NCBI GenBank assembly: GCA_002360535.1
Contig: DEQR01000036.1
Coordinates: forward strand, 1 to 15,306
DNA: 15,306 bases
From: Thiobacillus sp. UBA3361
GTDB taxonomy: Bacteria > Pseudomonadota > Gammaproteobacteria > Burkholderiales > Thiobacillaceae
Direction: 5' to 3'
The position numbers and the translations under genes are program-made. This document shows, in pieces, positions 12,351-15,306 of this stretch (positions are counted from its first letter, which is position 1; each line of letters opens with the position of its first letter). Below the pieces are notes generated by a model. The model was not told the origin of the DNA and made no database searches. It saw only the letters and a list, made by a program, of their open reading frames with translations.

Positions 12351-13171
12351 ACTACGTGTTCAACGTTCGGCCGCGCCCGACTGTAGGCCTCATAGGCCTG
12401 CCGGACCCGTTCGGGACCATAGCGGCGTTCCAGGCGGCGCACCGTGAAATGAGCGCGTGCCACGTCCTGGAAATGCTGGAGGAAGATGACGTTGATGAGC
12501 GCCCCGCTCAGGGCACCCAGGATGGGCACCAACTTGACCGCCGACTGCTCGGTGACGACGATACCGAAGCGGCCGGCGATGGCCGCCGTCAATTCCACCA
12601 GGGCCGGATGGGACGGTTTGAGGATACTGTTTTCGAACACCCTGGCCGGCACCCGGGACAGATGCAGGGCCATGGCCAGGCGAATGCCGTAATAGCCCGT
12701 CTCGGCGGCGTCATCCTCGTCCGTGCGACCGCCCAGGGCCAGCACTTCCAGACAGGCCATGCGGGTAGCCGTGTCATCGATGTCCTCGCCCTCGCCGCGG
12801 GCGATGTCGGCGATGGTTCGCAGGGTGATGGTGGTCGAGAGCGGCAACTCGGCGATGACCGCGGGCAACCCGAAAAATCCGCCCAGCGCACCCGAGGTGG
12901 CACTGAGCAGCTTGTGCTGCCCATCCCTCGCCGGCCGGCCGGGGGTGTTGACCATGGGGGCGATGGCCCACTCCAGTGCCTGCGACAGGGACTTGTTCAC
13001 GCCCTGGCGCAGACTCTCATACCAAGTCTTGGGCAGCAGTTTCAGGCCACGCTCGATGGGCAGACCGATGAAATTCGTCAGCCGTGCCGCCAGGCTGGGA
13101 TGCTCCAAGTGTTCATGAGCCCACCGCAATAGCCGGGCATCATCGGGATGGAGTTGCAGAACCTCGTTCAT
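12347..13171 (-). CDS. EcsC family protein
   Basis: This 274-residue protein matches the EcsC family, named after a Bacillus protein encoded beside an ABC transporter; its biochemical role is not established. The central segment is typical: ATSGALGGFFGLPAVIAELPLSTTITLRTIADIARGEGE (about 91-129), followed by CLEVLALGG (140-148). There are amphipathic or weakly hydrophobic helices at about 98-118 and 218-240. No signal peptide is seen. The ATG at 13171 has GAGGG upstream; the longer frame from 13222 has no ribosome site and would add a run of lysines and arginines. No transporter partner is present here. Confidence 0.9.
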   Translation of the reverse strand: MNEVLQLHPDDARLLRWAHEHLEHPSLAARLTNFIGLPIERGLKLLPKTWYESLRQGVNKSLSQALEWAIAPMVNTPGRPARDGQHKLLSATSGALGGFFGLPAVIAELPLSTTITLRTIADIARGEGEDIDDTATRMACLEVLALGGRTDEDDAAETGYYGIRLAMALHLSRVPARVFENSILKPSHPALVELTAAIAGRFGIVVTEQSAVKLVPILGALSGALINVIFLQHFQDVARAHFTVRRLERRYGPERVRQAYEAYSRARPNVEHVV

Positions 13172-13278
13172 GTCGGATCCCTCGGCGTCGATCACATCAC
13201 GCTCCCTGCGTTTCCGTTTCATTTTAGGGTGTTGCGGATGACCCGCCAGGACAGGCGGCGCGCTCAGGTCGCGGCGCC

Positions 13279-13307
13279 TTGATTAAGCGGACACGGGCAT
13301 CAACAAT
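13279..13307 (+). promoter_or_regulatory. Candidate promoter for the 162-aa protein gene
   Basis: TTGATT (13279-13284) and AACAAT (13302-13307) have the ideal 17-bp spacing, each matching 4 of 6 consensus bases. They lie 68-96 bp before the ATG at 13375. A perfect palindrome follows at 13318-13335. Confidence 0.35.
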
Positions 13308-13317
13308 GAAGACAGGA

Positions 13318-13335
13318 TCGGCGGATCTCCGCCGA
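13318..13335. promoter_or_regulatory. 18-bp palindrome in the leader of the 162-aa protein gene
   Basis: TCGGCGGA (13318-13325), TC, TCCGCCGA (13328-13335) is a perfect inverted repeat just downstream of the proposed promoter. It is symmetric enough for a dimeric repressor site. As RNA, its short loop makes it a poor hairpin unless the inner pairs open. Confidence 0.35.
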
Positions 13336-13374
13336 ATCGCGCGTATGACAATATTGATCGGAAGGGAGCACACC

Positions 13375-13863
13375 ATGGCCAAATCCAATCCTTATCTTCC
13401 CGAACCGCCAGCCGGCTCCGAAACCGGAACGGGCGCCCCCCAGTTGGCCAATCCCATCCTGGGCTTCGGGCTGATGATGGGGCGCTGCAATCCCATCTTC
13501 CGCAACTGCCTGTTGTTCAACCTGGGCAAGGGCGGCATGCCCGTCTGTCCGCCACCCACCTTCATCATGACCCGCATGGTGGCCACCGCCCTGCGCCAAT
13601 ATCCGGAGGACTACCAGCGCTCGTTCATGGTCGCCCTGGGCGAGCAGCCTGATGGCGGCGCGCCGGCGGAAGGTGGGACCCGATCCGCCGCCAAGGCGCG
13701 TGAGTCCGAGGAGGCGCGCCAGTTCCTCAGCGAGACCGAGGAATACGCCCAGGCCTTCGAGGTGCTCGGCAAGGAGACCCATGGACAGGCCTCGCCCGCG
13801 CTGCTCTCCATGCTGGCGCTCATGCAGGAGCATCCGGGGCTCAAGATCACGCTGTCCTATTAA
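13375..13863 (+). CDS. Hypothetical protein (162 aa)
   Basis: I do not recognise this protein. The ATG at 13375 has a strong AAGGGAG and starts MAKSNPYLPEPPAG. Residues about 24-72 (ANPILGFGLMMGRCNPIFRNCLLFNLGKGGMPVCPPPTFIMT) are hydrophobic, rich in Gly, Pro and Asn, and hold three cysteines (C38, C45, C58). They could insert in a membrane or bind a ligand. The second half is charged and helical (AAKARESEEARQFLSETEEYAQAF, about 105-128). No signal peptide is seen. It ends 69 bp before the MarC-family gene on the same strand and may share its transcript. Confidence 0.7.
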   Translation: MAKSNPYLPEPPAGSETGTGAPQLANPILGFGLMMGRCNPIFRNCLLFNLGKGGMPVCPPPTFIMTRMVATALRQYPEDYQRSFMVALGEQPDGGAPAEGGTRSAAKARESEEARQFLSETEEYAQAFEVLGKETHGQASPALLSMLALMQEHPGLKITLSY

Positions 13864-13932
13864 AACCGGCGCGACGATGCCACTGCATTGTGCGAAGGGC
13901 CGGCGCGCGGGGGCGGGTGAGGAGCACTTACC

Positions 13933-14574
13933 ATGTTCGACCTGACCGAACTGGGCAAGGCCGCCATCAGCCTGTTCGCCATCGTCGATCCGGTGGGTTC
14001 CATCCCGCTGTTCCTGTCCGCCACCCATGGCTGGTCGGCCGCACGCCGCGAACGGGCGGGGCGCATCGCGGCACTGACCGTGTTCTGCGTGCTGGGCGTC
14101 ACCGCCTTCCTGGGCGAGGCCATCCTGCGCTTCTTCGATATCAGCCTGGCCTCCTTCTCGGTGGCCGGCGGTATCCTCCTGCTGCTGCTGGCCGTGTCCA
14201 TGATGCAGGCACAGCATTCTCCCCTGCGCCAGACCGACGCCGAGGCGGTGGAGGCGGTGGACCGGGAGGAGGTCGGCGTGGTGCCCCTGGGCGTTCCCCT
14301 GCTGGCCGGTCCCGGCGCCATCTCGCAGGTGATCATCTTCGGCCATGATTCCGGAGCCCGCGAATTGCTGCACCAGGCCACGCTGCTGCTGCCCATCGGC
14401 CTGGTGGCCCTGGCGGCATGGCTGGTGTTCCGTGCCGCCATGCCCCTGTCCCGGCGGCTGGGCGCCACCGGCATCCACATCGTCACCCGCCTCATGGGCC
14501 TGATCATCGCCGCCATATCCGTGGAGATGATCGCCCGCGGGCTGGGCACCCTGTTTCCCGGCCTCATGGCTTGA
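13933..14574 (+). CDS. MarC family integral membrane protein
   Basis: This 213-residue protein fits the MarC/UPF0056 family of inner-membrane proteins with about six helices. It has the two internal repeat marks of the family: LFAIVDPVGSIPLFL (14-28) and VVPLGVPLLAGPGAIS (116-131). Hydrophobic spans are near residues 8-30, 45-65, 72-92, 118-136, 148-170 and 185-205. Despite the name, MarC itself was shown not to be needed for multiple antibiotic resistance, and its substrate is unknown. GAGGAG precedes the ATG at 13933. The stop lies inside a perfect hairpin (14558-14580). Confidence 0.93.
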   Translation: MFDLTELGKAAISLFAIVDPVGSIPLFLSATHGWSAARRERAGRIAALTVFCVLGVTAFLGEAILRFFDISLASFSVAGGILLLLLAVSMMQAQHSPLRQTDAEAVEAVDREEVGVVPLGVPLLAGPGAISQVIIFGHDSGARELLHQATLLLPIGLVALAAWLVFRAAMPLSRRLGATGIHIVTRLMGLIIAAISVEMIARGLGTLFPGLMA

Positions 14575-14580
14575 GGCCGG
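14558..14580 (+). terminator. Hairpin spanning the marC-family stop codon
   Basis: Perfect 9-bp arms CCGGCCTCA (14558-14566) and TGAGGCCGG (14572-14580) enclose the loop TGGCT. The TGA stop is at 14572-14574, inside the right arm. No T-run follows, so it may be a Rho-aided terminator or a 3'-end stabiliser. Confidence 0.5.
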
Positions 14581-14725
14581 CACCTCGGCGAAACCCGCCT
14601 CGGGCACGGCCATCACCCCCCCACCCTACTCCGAGCCGCCCGGCCTTTGTAGAATGCAATCTTGGCGGGGCCGATGCCCGAGGGTTCGGGTATGCATCCC
14701 GCCGTCTCTTTTTCGAGGGGGAAAC

Positions 14726-15306
14726 ATGAAACCACGCGCTCTCGCGATGGCATTGATGGCCACGGGCACGACGCTCCCTGTCTTCGCCCAGACCGGACTC
14801 GAGGCCATCAAGCCGGAGGACAACTGCGCCCTGATGTTCGTCTATGCGGTCAACCAGGTATGCAGCCTATTGTCCAACGGCCTGACCCAGTGCCAGCCGG
14901 TGGGCATGGTCGGCCCGTCGCCCAATTGTCCCTCGTCGGGGCTGCAACCCCTGATGCCGGTGCCCCTGTCGGCGCCGGTGATCAAGCCCGCGCCGCCCGC
15001 CACGGCACCCTTTGGGACCGCCGGCCGGTCCTATGGCGTGCCTAATGGCGCCATCCCCTACGGCATGCCCAATCCCTATGGCGGTGCCTTCGGCGTGCCC
15101 TACGCCGGCTTCGCGCCTCAGCCGGGCATGATCGCCATCCCCGGCTGGCCGCCCCAGTTCCCCACGCAGTTCCCCTCCTTCGCCCCGCCTGCCGGCCTCG
15201 CCGCCGGCCCGGCGCAACCCGCCTCCCCTGAACAGTCCGCCCGGACCGGCGCCGCGCCGGAGCACGCACCGGCGGGCGGGACCCCGCCCCCTCCGCCCGA
15301 GACCAG
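14726..15306 (+). CDS. Secreted Pro/Gly-rich protein, N-terminal 193 residues (3' end outside window)
   Basis: An open frame starts at ATG 14726 after a GAGGGGG ribosome site and runs without a stop past the window's end. A signal peptide (MKPRALAMALMATGTTLPVFA, cut near residue 21) is followed by a short segment with four cysteines in about 50 residues (C31, C44, C54, C65). Then comes a long low-complexity region of Pro, Gly, Ala and Tyr with loose repeats such as YGVPNGAIPYGMPNPYGG and PPQFPTQFPSF. This suggests an exported, extended or surface-linked protein. I do not recognise a family. A TAGAAT at about 14651 may be its -10 element, with no clear -35. Confidence 0.7.
   Translation, partial: MKPRALAMALMATGTTLPVFAQTGLEAIKPEDNCALMFVYAVNQVCSLLSNGLTQCQPVGMVGPSPNCPSSGLQPLMPVPLSAPVIKPAPPATAPFGTAGRSYGVPNGAIPYGMPNPYGGAFGVPYAGFAPQPGMIAIPGWPPQFPTQFPSFAPPAGLAAGPAQPASPEQSARTGAAPEHAPAGGTPPPPPET

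Noticed and set aside
13300..14616. 438-codon minus-strand frame opposite the 162-aa gene and marC
   Set aside because: It is Gln/His/Gly-rich and spans two plus-strand genes with good ribosome sites, one of a known family.
14985..15200. Tandem-repeat or CRISPR-like array in the terminal region
   Set aside because: The repetition is loose and at the protein level (Pro/Gly/Tyr codons), without regular unit length or conserved DNA repeats.

Overview
The window is GC-rich (about two-thirds G+C by eye) and its proteins look betaproteobacterial. The NrdA/NrdB sequences, an EgtB/SenA-type enzyme, a DUF1134 protein, MarC and EcsC family proteins all fit a Rhodocyclales/Nitrosomonadales-like chromosome. 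I cannot name the genus. No rRNA, tRNA or CRISPR array was seen.

Left half (1-7261): a class Ia ribonucleotide reductase locus, nrdA (3' part only) ... nrdB plus a small four-cysteine gene, split by about 4.3 kb of accessory DNA. In order this holds a small unrecognised gene, a HigBA-type toxin-antitoxin pair with a palindromic operator, a second copy of the last 39 bp of nrdA, an AT-rich gene for a TIR-like protein of the ThsB/MTH538 type, and a BsuBI/PstI-family restriction-modification pair with a 4-bp overlap. Scars of mobility lie between them: 16/20-identical inverted repeats around the TIR-like gene, a shared 14-bp motif, and a short leader resembling the start of a REP-associated transposase beside nrdB. 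This is a compact defence and stability island inside a core operon.

A GC-rich palindromic repeat family also sits here: after nrdA, in frame inside nrdB, and just before a SRAP (YedK/HMCES) gene at 7342-7989. That SRAP gene has lost its N-terminal MCGR catalytic segment and carries a frameshift, so it is probably inactive.

Right half (8067-15306): ordinary chromosomal genes. On the minus strand are a nitroreductase, a secreted DUF1134 protein and an EgtB/SenA-like non-heme iron enzyme. Then come a plus-strand Spy/CpxP-like periplasmic protein, a minus-strand small exported protein and an EcsC-family protein, and on the plus strand an unrecognised 162-residue protein, a MarC-family membrane protein, and a secreted Pro/Gly-rich protein that runs off the end. 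Several hairpins mark gene ends, and a few candidate promoters and operators are noted.

The most interesting region is 1482-5838. A TIR-like protein without a visible Thoeris partner, a restriction-modification system and a toxin-antitoxin pair were gathered between two essential genes, with repeats recording at least two separate rearrangements.
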